From Alicyclobacillus sp. SO9 (GTDB taxonomy: Bacteria > Bacillota > Bacilli > Alicyclobacillales > Alicyclobacillaceae), in contig NZ_CP066339.1 of NCBI RefSeq assembly GCF_016406125.1, forward strand, positions 3,224,001 to 3,288,000: a DNA stretch of 64,000 nucleotides. The letters run 5' to 3'. The first letter of the stretch is position 1. Each line of letters begins with the position of its first letter. Both the position numbers and the translations under genes were made by a program. This document shows, piece after piece, positions 1 to 8,927 of this stretch. Under the pieces are notes generated by a model. It was not told where the DNA came from and did not search any database. It was given only the letters and a program-made list of their open reading frames with translations.

Positions 1-381
1 AGACAAGAGCGGAACCCGGCCAATTTCTTTGAGATACATACGCACGGGATCGCTGATTTTCACACCAGGAGGCATGGTCAGATCGTTGAGGTCGATTTTT
101 TCATCTTCCTCCTCGGCTGCTTCCTCCTCATCTTCCTCATCTTCCTCATCGCTGAATCCTTCCGTGCGCTCGTTGGCGACCTCAACGCCTACGTCAGACA
201 ACTGATCGAAGAACTCATCCAGCTGATCCGGGTCTAAGTCGAACGGCGACAGGCGCTTTGCAATCTCAGCGTATGTGAGGGTCCCTCTTTGCTTCCCTAA
301 CGCAGTCAGGGCCGCTTTTACATCCTGAAGGGTGAGTCCAGCCTCTTCGCGGGCTTCTTCTTTTATATCTGTATTTTTCAT
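1..381 (-). CDS. sigA: RNA polymerase primary sigma factor SigA (N-terminal part)
   Basis: The first 127 codons of the housekeeping sigma factor; the gene runs off the left edge. The translation starts MKNTDIKEEA and shows region 1.1, then a very acidic linker (runs of E and D around residues 68-86), then the start of region 1.2 with the SDPVRMYLKEIG motif that is diagnostic of primary sigma factors. The ATG follows a GAAGGAGG ribosome site. It lies 31 bases after dnaG on the same strand, the usual dnaG-sigA order of Bacillales, so the two are probably cotranscribed. The core- and promoter-binding regions 2-4 are outside the window. Confidence 0.95.
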   Translation of the reverse strand, partial: MKNTDIKEEAREEAGLTLQDVKAALTALGKQRGTLTYAEIAKRLSPFDLDPDQLDEFFDQLSDVGVEVANERTEGFSDEEDEEDEEEAAEEEDEKIDLNDLTMPPGVKISDPVRMYLKEIGRVPLLS

Positions 382-412
382 TCCTTTTCCCGCCTCCTTC
401 ACCCCCGCAACC

Positions 413-2245
413 TTACAGTTCAGTACGGGGCAGTTTCAACTGCTGAATCTGTCTCTGCACTAGGACAATTTGCTTCTTCAACTCTTCAACCAAACTCCGG
501 TCTCCAGACTGAGTAGCCCGCAAGCTTTCATCCAGCAGAGCCTTATACTTGTGTTCCGCTTCCTGAAGCCGAATCGTCCGCAAATAATCCTTTAGTACAG
601 CTTCATCTGTACTTGGTGCATCCTCCATCAGCAAAGAAGATGCGAGGTCCACCAGTGGTGCGTCTTCCAGAGCCTCCAGTAAATCCGCTGAACTGTATTC
701 CTGGTGCTCTGCAAAGTACGCATAAAGGTGTGCCAGGAGGGCAGTCTGCTCAGGCAATACCAACTCCATGACCTCGTTGTTCATAAGGAACGTCGCAGCG
801 GCAGGACTTTGCAGAGCTGCCTGCAGCAGTCTGTTAGCCGCAATTACATTTCCTCGTTGCAACTTGCGGTGTTGACTTTGAGCAATCTCAAAGTTCCTCG
901 AAGTCTGTCGCACCTTGCGGTGTTCCCTGGTTGATCGCTTCGCTATAAGGGTGTACTCTTCCTTCAAAGTTTCGGCAGAAACGTGAAATTCTTTCGCCAA
1001 GGCTTTGATAATCGTCTCTTGTTCGATTGGAGTTGACCACTCGTGAAGCAGTTCCAGAGCCTTCCTGATAAATTCATTTACGCCAGCGGACGTACGTAAA
1101 TCAGAGTGGCTTCGAAGCCGGGAAAGCTGAAATTCAACTACGGTTAAGGTCTGCTCCTGCAGCAGCCTTTGGAAGGCTGCAGCACCATGTTCTCGAATGA
1201 ATTCATCGGGGTCTTTGCCGTCCGGGAGCGCAGCGACACGCACATCTAAATCCACTGCGGCTGCAATTTCTGCAGCACGAACTGTGGCTGATTGTCCTGC
1301 TTCGTCTCCGTCATATGCCAAGACAAGCCGATTTGCCCACCGTTTAATGATGGCTGCCTGTTCTTCCGTAAAAGCCGTACCGAGACTGGCCATTGCGTTT
1401 TGAACACCAGCCTGCTCCGCTGCAATGACGTCCATATATCCTTCCAGTAAAACCGCCGTTCCTGTTTGACGAATCTCTTTCCGTGCTACATACTGGTTGT
1501 AGAGAATCCTTCCCTTGTGAAAGATAGCCGTCTCAGGAGAATTTAAATACTTCGGTTTTGCGTCTGGACGGATTGCACGTCCGCCGAATGCAACAATTTG
1601 ACCTTTCGCGTTTGCAATTGGAATGATAAGTCGCCCGCGGAACCGGTCGGCCACCTGTTCCCCCATTTGTACGGCAAGACCTGCTTCTGTCAATACAGAC
1701 ACAGCAAACCCTCTTTTTTGCAAAAAAGAAGTTAGTGTACTGTTTGAAAAGGGTGCGAACCCCAGTTGATGCGCGACAGCCGTTTGCTTTGAAATTCCTC
1801 GTTCTTCGAGGTACTTCAGGGCTTGCACACCGGCACTGGTATTCATTAAAATATAGTTATACAGTTTTGCCGCCAATTCATGCGCATCTCTCATGCGCTG
1901 TAACGAATTTTTTTCCGAAGGAACTTGGACCTGTGTTCGTTCTTTGAGTTCAGCGGGAATCTCCAACTGGGCTCGCTCTGCCAAGAGCGTTACGGCCTGA
2001 GTGAACTCGACACCTTCGATTTCCATAACAAAGTGAATGACCGTTCCACCTGTACCACATCCAAAGCAATGATATAACTGCCGGTCTGCGGAAACAGAGA
2101 AGGACGGTGTTCGCTCGCTATGAAACGGGCATAGCCCTACGAATGACCTGCCTGTTCGTCGTAGTTGTACGTGCTCTGACACAACGTCTACTATGTCAGT
2201 CCGTTGTCTAACCTCGTCGACAAACCAATCTGGGATCAGAGCCAT
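413..2245 (-). CDS. dnaG: DNA primase DnaG
   Basis: Makes the RNA primers for lagging-strand synthesis at the replication fork and interacts with the replicative helicase. The N-terminal CHC2 zinc domain has Cys39, His42, Cys60 and Cys63. The central TOPRIM catalytic core shows the EGYMDVIAA glutamate motif and the YDGDEAGQ aspartates (roughly residues 260-340). The C-terminal part, after about residue 440, should be the helicase-interaction domain. The length of 610 aa is normal. The ATG is preceded by GAAGGTGATGGG. It directly precedes sigA, as in the Bacillus macromolecular-synthesis cluster. Confidence 0.97.
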   Translation of the reverse strand: MALIPDWFVDEVRQRTDIVDVVSEHVQLRRTGRSFVGLCPFHSERTPSFSVSADRQLYHCFGCGTGGTVIHFVMEIEGVEFTQAVTLLAERAQLEIPAELKERTQVQVPSEKNSLQRMRDAHELAAKLYNYILMNTSAGVQALKYLEERGISKQTAVAHQLGFAPFSNSTLTSFLQKRGFAVSVLTEAGLAVQMGEQVADRFRGRLIIPIANAKGQIVAFGGRAIRPDAKPKYLNSPETAIFHKGRILYNQYVARKEIRQTGTAVLLEGYMDVIAAEQAGVQNAMASLGTAFTEEQAAIIKRWANRLVLAYDGDEAGQSATVRAAEIAAAVDLDVRVAALPDGKDPDEFIREHGAAAFQRLLQEQTLTVVEFQLSRLRSHSDLRTSAGVNEFIRKALELLHEWSTPIEQETIIKALAKEFHVSAETLKEEYTLIAKRSTREHRKVRQTSRNFEIAQSQHRKLQRGNVIAANRLLQAALQSPAAATFLMNNEVMELVLPEQTALLAHLYAYFAEHQEYSSADLLEALEDAPLVDLASSLLMEDAPSTDEAVLKDYLRTIRLQEAEHKYKALLDESLRATQSGDRSLVEELKKQIVLVQRQIQQLKLPRTEL

Positions 2246-2556
2246 CCCATCACCTTCTAACTACCGCAAAAGGATTACGCCTGTCTCCGTCCACTGGATG
2301 ACACAACGTTGCTTGTGCATGTTTCAGCTTCATATGAAGTTGCTTTGAAATTATTCTACAGAAAGCGTCACTTTTCCTCCTTTTATTTTTAAAATCCTAA
2401 CTTTGAAGATGCGCCGTCGACCGAGAATCTATACACAGTCTGCATATTTTGCAGTAAACAACCTCTAGTATCGACGGCGCTAGTTAAATTTATCCACACA
2501 AGTATCTACGTTGAAGTATATGGCTTGCAAACGACACTTATGTTACACTGCTCAGG
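2246..2556. other. dnaG upstream region with a 10-bp inverted repeat
   Basis: A 311-base gap between ppdK and dnaG. It holds a perfect inverted repeat, GCGCCGTCGA (2411-2420) and TCGACGGCGC (2471-2480), separated by 50 bases. Inside that interval, on the minus strand, TTTACT and TGTATA are spaced 17 bases apart and could be a sigma-A promoter for dnaG-sigA. Further downstream an AGGAGG is followed by GTG and five codons before a stop, a possible minimal upstream ORF. No gene was recognised. The function of the inverted repeat is unknown. Confidence 0.5.
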
Positions 2557-5217
2557 TTATGCGCGAATCGCGGCTTGCGCTGCGGCTAATCTGGCCAGCG
2601 GTACGCGAAACGGAGAACAACTGACATAAGTCAGATTCTGTTCATGACAAAAGGCAATAGAGTGTTGCTCACCGCCGTGTTCACCGCAAATTCCAACCTT
2701 CAATTGAGGCTTGGCTTTCCTTCCTTCAGACGTCGCAATTTTAATCAACCGGCCGACGCCGTCCCTGTCCAACACTTCAAAAGGATTGTCTTGAAGCACC
2801 TTGTCGTTGAGATAGGTTTGCAGAAACTTGCCTTCTGCGTCATCTCTGCTGTATCCGAAGGTGGTTTGGGTTAAATCATTGGTTCCAAATGAGAAGAATT
2901 CTGCTTCTTGTGCCATTTCATCAGCGGTTAACGCTGCTCGTGGCACTTCAATCATGGTTCCTACAACGACCGGTACTGAACTTCCTCTCTCTGCTTGAAC
3001 TTCTCGTGCCGTGTCTTCCACTAATTTACGCATCCGCCGAAGTTCTGCCACATGTCCTGCTAACGGAATCATCACTTCAGGCACAGGATGATACCCGTCT
3101 TTGACTAAGTCCGCAGCAGCCTGATAAATGGCACGCACCTGCATTTCGTAGACTTCTGGGAAGGTCATCCCCAACCTGCACCCTCGATGACCCAGCATTG
3201 GATTCACTTCGTTCAGGGACCGAACAGTGGCAAGCATTTCGTTGGTCTCAGTCAAGTGTTGTCGGAGATCCGCATTGTCCGGGTTGTACTCCAGGCGCAC
3301 CTTGAGCTCTGTTTGCCTTGCAATTAACGTTTCTAGATTGGGTAGAAATTCATGCAACGGCGGGTCCAACAGCCGAATCGTCACAGGGTAACCATCCATT
3401 GCCTTGAGAATGCCGTAGAAATCTTCCTGCTGCATCGGCAACAACTTGTTCAGAGCTTCCTTCCGAGCCGATGTATCTCTAGACAAAATCATGGATTGGA
3501 CAACCGGCACCCGTTCCGGAGCCATGAACATGTGCTCTGTTCGACACAGACCAATCCCGACGGCACCAAAACCTGCCGCACGAGCAGCGTCTGCCGGATT
3601 ATCAGCATTGGCTCTCACTTCCAGACGCTTCACCTCTTCAGCCCATTCAAGCAACTGCGTAAACTCGTCGGATATTTTGGGTTCAATATGTTGTACCTCA
3701 CCAAGAATCACTCGTCCTGTCGACCCATCAATAGAGAGTGTATCTCCTTCATTGAATACGTGATTGCCCAGCGTACACGTCTTATCAGATGGATTAATAT
3801 ACAGACTGTCACAACCACAGACACACGGTTTACCCATGCCCCGCGCTACGACTGCAGCGTGACTCGTCATGCCGCCGCGACTGGTGAGAATCCCTTGCGC
3901 TGCGAGAATACCATGGATGTCCTCGGGTGTTGTTTCCGTTCGAACGAGCAGGATTTTCTTACCCAGTTTCGCCAGTGCCTCTGCATCGTCCGCATTAAAG
4001 ACAATCTGTCCAGATACCGCGCCTGGTGATGCAGGTAGGCCGGAGCCGAGGACCGTGACTTGTGCATCGGGATCGAGCCGGGGATGAAGCAATGCGGACA
4101 GGTGCTCAATATCGACGCGTGTCAGCGCTGTCTCGCGGTCGATAACACCGTCATTTACCATGTCCACTGCAATTTTAATGGCAGCGGCAGCGGTTCGCTT
4201 AGCATTTCGTGTCTGAAGCAAGAACAACTTCCCTTGTTCGATGGTAAATTCGATATCCTGCACATCTTTGTAGAAGCCCTCCAGGTGATTGCAGACGCCA
4301 ACAAATTCGTTGTAGGCCTCTGGCATTTCACGGGCGAGTTCTTGGATGCTCTTCGGTGTACGAATGCCTGCCACAACATCTTCACCTTGAGCATTCACCA
4401 GGTATTCTCCGTACAGTCCGTTCTCTCCGGTCGATGGGTTTCTTGTAAACGCCACCCCTGTTGCAGAATCATCCCCAAGATTGCCGAAGACCATGGATTG
4501 GACATTCACAGCGGTCCCCAGTTCGTCTGGAATCTTGTTCACCTTCCGATAGACGATGGCACGCTGGTTATTCCAGGAATCGAATACGGCTTCTATGGCG
4601 GAGAGCAACTGCTCTTTTGGATCCTGTGGAAATGGCTTTCCTGTTTCTCTTTCAACGAGCGCCAAGTGTCTTTGTACAACCATCTGCCAGTGCCCTGCAT
4701 CTAGTTTTTGGTCTTCCTGAACACCTGCATCTGCCTTAACATTCTCAATGTTCTGCTCAAATTTATAGTGTGGAATACCCTGAACGACATCGCCGAACAT
4801 TTGGATAAACCGGCGGTACGAATCATAAGCAAACCGGGAATTTCCCGTCTGCCGGGCAAGGGCTTCGACTGTGTCTTCATTGAGACCGAGATTCAGAATG
4901 GTGTCCATCATTCCTGGCATAGAGATGGGTGCACCGGACCTGACAGATACAAGGAGAGGTGAAACAGTGTCACCGAAACGCTTCTCCATTTTTGCCTCTA
5001 ACTCTGCCACAGCGGTTTCTATTTCCGCAATCATTTGTTCTGATAGTGCTCTCTGGTTATCGTGGAACACATGACAAGCGTCTGTCGTAATAGTGAAGCC
5101 AGGGGGGACAGGAAGCCCGCCCTGTGTCATGAGTGCCAGGCTGTGTCCCTTTCCTCCCAGTTGTTCTTTTCCAAGATTTGCAGCAGCAGCATCAGTAAAT
5201 GAATAAACCCAATTCAT
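2557..5217 (-). CDS. ppdK: Pyruvate, phosphate dikinase
   Basis: Interconverts pyruvate, ATP and phosphate with PEP, AMP and pyrophosphate; it usually supports gluconeogenesis in bacteria. At 886 aa it is full length. The N-terminal ATP-grasp half is followed by the swivelling phosphohistidine domain, whose catalytic His is in GGMTSHAAVVARGMGKP near residue 455. The C-terminal PEP/pyruvate-binding barrel carries the ICGEHGG cysteine motif. The start overlaps the stop of the upstream regulator gene by one base (TGATG), which indicates translational coupling. That neighbour is the known type of bifunctional regulator of this enzyme, which supports both assignments. Confidence 0.96.
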   Translation of the reverse strand: MNWVYSFTDAAAANLGKEQLGGKGHSLALMTQGGLPVPPGFTITTDACHVFHDNQRALSEQMIAEIETAVAELEAKMEKRFGDTVSPLLVSVRSGAPISMPGMMDTILNLGLNEDTVEALARQTGNSRFAYDSYRRFIQMFGDVVQGIPHYKFEQNIENVKADAGVQEDQKLDAGHWQMVVQRHLALVERETGKPFPQDPKEQLLSAIEAVFDSWNNQRAIVYRKVNKIPDELGTAVNVQSMVFGNLGDDSATGVAFTRNPSTGENGLYGEYLVNAQGEDVVAGIRTPKSIQELAREMPEAYNEFVGVCNHLEGFYKDVQDIEFTIEQGKLFLLQTRNAKRTAAAAIKIAVDMVNDGVIDRETALTRVDIEHLSALLHPRLDPDAQVTVLGSGLPASPGAVSGQIVFNADDAEALAKLGKKILLVRTETTPEDIHGILAAQGILTSRGGMTSHAAVVARGMGKPCVCGCDSLYINPSDKTCTLGNHVFNEGDTLSIDGSTGRVILGEVQHIEPKISDEFTQLLEWAEEVKRLEVRANADNPADAARAAGFGAVGIGLCRTEHMFMAPERVPVVQSMILSRDTSARKEALNKLLPMQQEDFYGILKAMDGYPVTIRLLDPPLHEFLPNLETLIARQTELKVRLEYNPDNADLRQHLTETNEMLATVRSLNEVNPMLGHRGCRLGMTFPEVYEMQVRAIYQAAADLVKDGYHPVPEVMIPLAGHVAELRRMRKLVEDTAREVQAERGSSVPVVVGTMIEVPRAALTADEMAQEAEFFSFGTNDLTQTTFGYSRDDAEGKFLQTYLNDKVLQDNPFEVLDRDGVGRLIKIATSEGRKAKPQLKVGICGEHGGEQHSIAFCHEQNLTYVSCSPFRVPLARLAAAQAAIRA

Positions 5218-6041
5218 CAGGCACCTTGCCCCTTCCGCTTAATGTATTCATAGATGAGACCTGCTGTTTCTTCCACAGCCTTATCACTGACATCAATGGT
5301 ATGGCACTTTAATTTTTTCATGATGGATTCCGAATAATCGAGTTCCATCAAAATCCGTTCCAGTGTGGCGTAATTGGCTGACGCGGTCAGACCCAGGGAT
5401 TTCAGCCGTTCTTGCCGAATCGCGTTCAACTTATCTGCGCGAATGGTCAGACCAATAATTTTTCCGGGATTACCTAAATGGAAGAGTTCTTCAGGAGGTG
5501 TGACTTCAGGAACCAACGGGACATTGGCAACGCGTATGCCGCGGTGCGCCAGATACATACTCAGAGGCGTCTTGGAGGTTCTTGAGACACCCACTAAAAT
5601 AATGTCCGCTCTTTCCAGTCCCCTGGCATCTCGTCCGTCGTCGTATTTGACGGCGAACTCAACGGCGTCTACCCGACGGAAGTAGTCTTCGTCCAATTGA
5701 TGAACCAACCCGGCCTGACGGATAGGGGGTTCACCGACAACACTTTCAAATGCATCAAGCATCGGGCCCATGATGTCAACGGTTTGAAGACCAGCTGTTT
5801 GTGCTTCCGTCATCAAGTATTCACGCAGACTCGGCAGCACAATGGTAAAGGCAATCATCGCATTATCATCGACTGCAGATTGAACGACTTCATCAATGAC
5901 ACCTTTGTCCTGCACATGGGAGACCCGCCGCAAATCACAGTGTCCACCGTCAAACTGACTAGCGGCCGCACGCACGACAAATTCTGCAGTTTCTCCTACT
6001 GAGTCGGATACAACATAAACTATTGGGGTTTCGTCTGTCAT
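5217..6041 (-). CDS. PPDK regulatory protein, kinase/pyrophosphorylase (DUF299)
   Basis: A 274-aa member of the PPSR/PDRP family. These proteins inactivate pyruvate phosphate dikinase by ADP-dependent phosphorylation of an active-site threonine and reverse it by phosphate-dependent dephosphorylation. The nucleotide-binding motif GVSRTSKTPLS is present in the middle of the protein, and the N-terminal IVYVVSDSVGETAE is typical of the family. I chose the ATG at 6041 because AGAGGAGAG lies just upstream; ten extra residues are possible from 6071. Its product probably acts directly on the enzyme encoded by the coupled downstream gene. In B. subtilis the relative yqfL sits beside ccpN, as here. Confidence 0.93.
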   Translation of the reverse strand: MTDETPIVYVVSDSVGETAEFVVRAAASQFDGGHCDLRRVSHVQDKGVIDEVVQSAVDDNAMIAFTIVLPSLREYLMTEAQTAGLQTVDIMGPMLDAFESVVGEPPIRQAGLVHQLDEDYFRRVDAVEFAVKYDDGRDARGLERADIILVGVSRTSKTPLSMYLAHRGIRVANVPLVPEVTPPEELFHLGNPGKIIGLTIRADKLNAIRQERLKSLGLTASANYATLERILMELDYSESIMKKLKCHTIDVSDKAVEETAGLIYEYIKRKGQGA

Positions 6042-6092
6042 GAACAACTCTCCTCTGTCCATCGTCACCATAAGCAGTCAAGCTTCAGGTGA

Positions 6093-6722
6093 TCATACTT
6101 CTCGATAGTCGCCGAGTTCTGCAAATGCCCGCGTGATAGTGGTTTTCGAGACACGCCCCACAATCTCTTGTTCGTCAGAGCTTTCTCCTCGGACAACCGG
6201 CAAAGCATCCACTTCGTGCCGATTCATCCGATTGGCCGCCTCAATCAACGTGTCTTCCGGACCTACCGTAATGACATGGGGTACACGCGTCATGGCCATA
6301 TTCACCGGTATTTCGTGAATATCCCCGCCGCCCACAGCAACTTTAAGCAGGTCTTTTCTGGAAATCACACCGACGAGCACCTTGTCTCTGGCTGCGAACA
6401 ATGTCCCGACATCCTCCATAAACATCATGACAATGGCGTTATAGACAGATTCGGTCTCGGAAATGACAGCTGGTATGGATTTGTAGTCTTTGACCTTCAT
6501 TCGACGCAACGAATCTCCAAACAAGTCTGCATTTCTTTTGCCGCTGTAGTAATAACCCACGCGGGGTCTTGCGTCAATAAAGCCTGCCATTGTAAGAATT
6601 GATAAGTCTGCACGCAGTGTGGCACGGGTCAACGAAAGCTTTTCTGCGATTTGTTCACCTGTGATAGGACCGTTACTCTTGACGATTTCCAGAATCGTCT
6701 GTTGCCGCTTTGTTAGTTCGAT
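6093..6722 (-). CDS. ccpN: CcpN-type catabolite repressor, HTH plus two CBS domains, ATC start proposed
   Basis: Transcriptional repressor family that controls gluconeogenic genes in B. subtilis. The N-terminal winged helix-turn-helix (about residues 1-60) includes GPITGEQIAEKLSLTRATLR; two CBS domains follow (about 75-205). The longest frame with a standard start begins at TTG 6632, inside the recognition helix, and would delete half the HTH. The homologous frame is open upstream to a TGA at 6729-6731. The only sensible start is ATC at 6722, six bases after GGTGGTGA (6729-6736), giving 209 aa. A sequencing indel near the start is the alternative. The ppdK cluster downstream is a plausible target. 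Confidence 0.85.
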   Translation of the reverse strand: MELTKRQQTILEIVKSNGPITGEQIAEKLSLTRATLRADLSILTMAGFIDARPRVGYYYSGKRNADLFGDSLRRMKVKDYKSIPAVISETESVYNAIVMMFMEDVGTLFAARDKVLVGVISRKDLLKVAVGGGDIHEIPVNMAMTRVPHVITVGPEDTLIEAANRMNRHEVDALPVVRGESSDEQEIVGRVSKTTITRAFAELGDYREV

Positions 6723-6822
6723 TGTCTCTCACCACCAAAAATGTGCCATACTAATTCGTTTCATACCACAAATAATATACACTATTCAAACGATGTTTGC
6801 ACAGTATAACCAAAATTTAAGG

Positions 6823-7686
6823 TCAATTTTTGTCGTCACATTTTTCCTGTACGCCACGCTTTGATACCTTGGACGCCTTTGACACCCTGTCCGAACTGAC
6901 AGGAGTTTTTTCGGTAGATAAAAATTCTTCAAGTAAGTTGTCTGATTCTAAGTCATCGAGGAATTTTTGCGACTTCAGATGAATTCCGCCGTACTCCTGC
7001 AACTGCATCCGAAGCACCAATGCTGCGGCTTTCGTCACTTCTTCGGATAGACGGATAGAGCCAATTCTCTGTGCGGGAACCTTGCGGAGGTTTTCTAAGA
7101 CATTGGGCAATTTAGCCGGGGTAACAATACTATGTTCAGACTTGGTTGCAAAACAAGACTCACAGAGCAATCCACCCTCGCTGGGACTGTATGCCACTAG
7201 TGTGTTATCCTCATGGCCGCAATGGATACATTTCGTCCATTGCGGACTTGCTCCGACCTGCATAAGAACTTTTACTTCCCACAAGATACGCGTGGTGAGG
7301 GCTTCGTCAGGTAGGTTCGTGAGCCTGTCCAAAACTGTTTCAAAAGTGCGGTACAGACCTTCACTGCCATCCGGCCTGTCAGCGGCAACCGCCAGCACCA
7401 GCTCACAAAAATAGGAAGCGTACGCAGCCAAAAAAAGGTGCTCGCGCAGACCTCTGCGCGAGTTGGTGACTTCCGCTTGTTGTAAAGTGCCCATACCTGT
7501 ATTTTGATATATGGAATACTTACCTTGTGCGCAAAGCTGAATAGAGGCAGCCAAACGGCTTTGCGGCTTCTTTGCACCTCGGGCCATCGCAGCGACCAAA
7601 CCAGTCGGTGTCAATAGGTTCACAATGGCGTGAGTTTCTCCATAAGTGAGATTCCGAACTACAATCGCATCTGTGTTGTAGAGCAT
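6823..7686 (-). CDS. recO: DNA repair protein RecO
   Basis: Recombination mediator that works with RecF and RecR to load RecA on SSB-coated single-stranded DNA. It has the N-terminal OB fold, a helical middle, and a four-cysteine zinc site: CIHCG followed about 20 residues later by CESC. The ATG at 7686 is preceded by GGAG at a good distance, so I prefer it to the GTG at 7695. The C-terminal tail is basic and variable. It follows yqzL by 15 bases, as in B. subtilis, where yqzL and recO are adjacent between era and ccpN. Confidence 0.94.
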   Translation of the reverse strand: MLYNTDAIVVRNLTYGETHAIVNLLTPTGLVAAMARGAKKPQSRLAASIQLCAQGKYSIYQNTGMGTLQQAEVTNSRRGLREHLFLAAYASYFCELVLAVAADRPDGSEGLYRTFETVLDRLTNLPDEALTTRILWEVKVLMQVGASPQWTKCIHCGHEDNTLVAYSPSEGGLLCESCFATKSEHSIVTPAKLPNVLENLRKVPAQRIGSIRLSEEVTKAAALVLRMQLQEYGGIHLKSQKFLDDLESDNLLEEFLSTEKTPVSSDRVSKASKVSKRGVQEKCDDKN

Positions 7687-7701
7687 TGACTCCACTCCGA
7701 T

Positions 7702-7857
7702 TCATATCTGCGTCGAATCAATCAACGCCTGTACTACCTCTGTATCCTCCTCTTCATTGTGAACAGCGTGCGGTTGCACTTCGGCTTGTCTGCGATACAG
7801 TAAATACGCTTCGATATTACCGGTTAATGTGAAGTAACGCCATGAAAACTCGCGCAC
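7702..7857 (-). CDS. yqzL: YqzL family small protein
   Basis: A 51-aa reading frame starting GTG and reading MREFSWRYFTLTGNIEAYLLY, which is the conserved core of the YqzL family; the C-terminal half is acidic. GGGGTGA lies upstream as the ribosome site. Its function is unknown. It sits immediately upstream of recO and downstream of era, the usual position for this family in Bacillales, which supports it being real despite its size. Confidence 0.85.
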   Translation of the reverse strand: MREFSWRYFTLTGNIEAYLLYRRQAEVQPHAVHNEEEDTEVVQALIDSTQI

Positions 7858-7963
7858 TCAAATCACCCCTTAGAGTTTTGACTTGAGCTGCGTGGTTCGT
7901 CGGGTGCCTCACTTATATAGTGCCGCCGTCCCGTTGCTGTATACTATGAAGAAGTTGGGAAAG

Positions 7964-7981
7964 AGGTGCTTAAACCTCTAC
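7964..7981 (-). terminator. Possible weak terminator after era
   Basis: On the minus strand AGAGGT and ACCTCT pair across a six-base loop and are followed by a short run of T. It lies in the 167-base gap between era and yqzL. The short stem makes it uncertain. Confidence 0.35.
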
Positions 7982-8024
7982 TCTATGATGCAGACTATAT
8001 AAAAGTGTCTACACAAGCGCCCAA

Positions 8025-8927
8025 CTACATGTCGTCAAAGCCAAACTTGTGCAAAAGCCCTTGCTGATTGCGCCAGTCCTTCTTCACTTTCACCCATAAA
8101 TCCAGGTATACTTTGCTCCCAAACAGAGCCTCCAAGTCCTGGCGAGCCAGTTGTCCCACTCGCCGAAGTACGTCTCCGCGTTTTCCAATGAGAATGCCTT
8201 TTTGGCTCTCCCGTTCGCAGTAAATCACAGCATTCGCATAGACAACACCGTTGGAGCGATACTCCAATTGTTCAATATCAACCATGACGGAATGAGGAAC
8301 CTCTTCTCTTGTCAGCCGCAAAACCTTTTCGCGCACAAATTCCGCAATTACGAACTGCTCAGGGTGGTCCGTGACCATGTCGTCCGGATAGTATTTTGGG
8401 CCTTCCGGCAGAGCACCCGCAATCAGATGTTTGAGTTCCTCAAGTTGGGTTCCGTCTTTCGCCGAAACAGGAATAATTTCCTTGAACAAGTGTTGTTGAT
8501 TCATTTTATCAATCATCGTCAAAACTGCCGTTTTGGGCACAGCATCCACTTTGTTGATAATTAGAAAGGCCGGAGTTTTGGTCTTTTTCAGTCGTTCAAG
8601 AATAGCCTTGTCGCCTGGATGGTTCGGTTCTGTAGCATCACATACAAACAGCACCAAGTCGACCTCGTTCAGGGTGGATTCGGCAGCCAGCACCATGTAC
8701 TGCCCCAACTGATGCTTCGGTTCGTGAATACCTGGTGTATCAATGAACACAATCTGTACTTCATCTGTCGTCAATACGCCCCGGATACGATTTCGTGTTG
8801 TTTGCGGGCGATTAGACATAATTGCAACCTTTTGTCCGACCAAAGCATTTAGCAAGGTCGATTTCCCCACATTTGGTCTCCCAATCAATGCAGCAAACCC
8901 GGAGTGGTAAACCGATTTTTCACTCAC
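8025..8927 (-). CDS. era: GTPase Era
   Basis: Essential GTPase that binds the 3' end of 16S rRNA and helps mature the small ribosomal subunit. The 300-aa protein has the P loop GRPNVGKST near residue 17, the switch motif DTPGIHEP, the NKVD base-recognition motif, and a C-terminal KH RNA-binding domain with GKRGDVLRRVG. It starts with GTG, after GGAGG, overlapping the end of dgkA by eight bases. The dgkA-era-recO order matches Bacillus apart from the missing cdd. Confidence 0.97.
   Translation of the reverse strand: MSEKSVYHSGFAALIGRPNVGKSTLLNALVGQKVAIMSNRPQTTRNRIRGVLTTDEVQIVFIDTPGIHEPKHQLGQYMVLAAESTLNEVDLVLFVCDATEPNHPGDKAILERLKKTKTPAFLIINKVDAVPKTAVLTMIDKMNQQHLFKEIIPVSAKDGTQLEELKHLIAGALPEGPKYYPDDMVTDHPEQFVIAEFVREKVLRLTREEVPHSVMVDIEQLEYRSNGVVYANAVIYCERESQKGILIGKRGDVLRRVGQLARQDLEALFGSKVYLDLWVKVKKDWRNQQGLLHKFGFDDM

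Noticed and set aside
3352-4029. Long plus-strand open frame (225 codons) opposite ppdK
   Set aside because: It is antisense to the catalytic core of a full-length dikinase, lacks family features, and reflects codon bias of the real gene. The same holds for 4060-4704.
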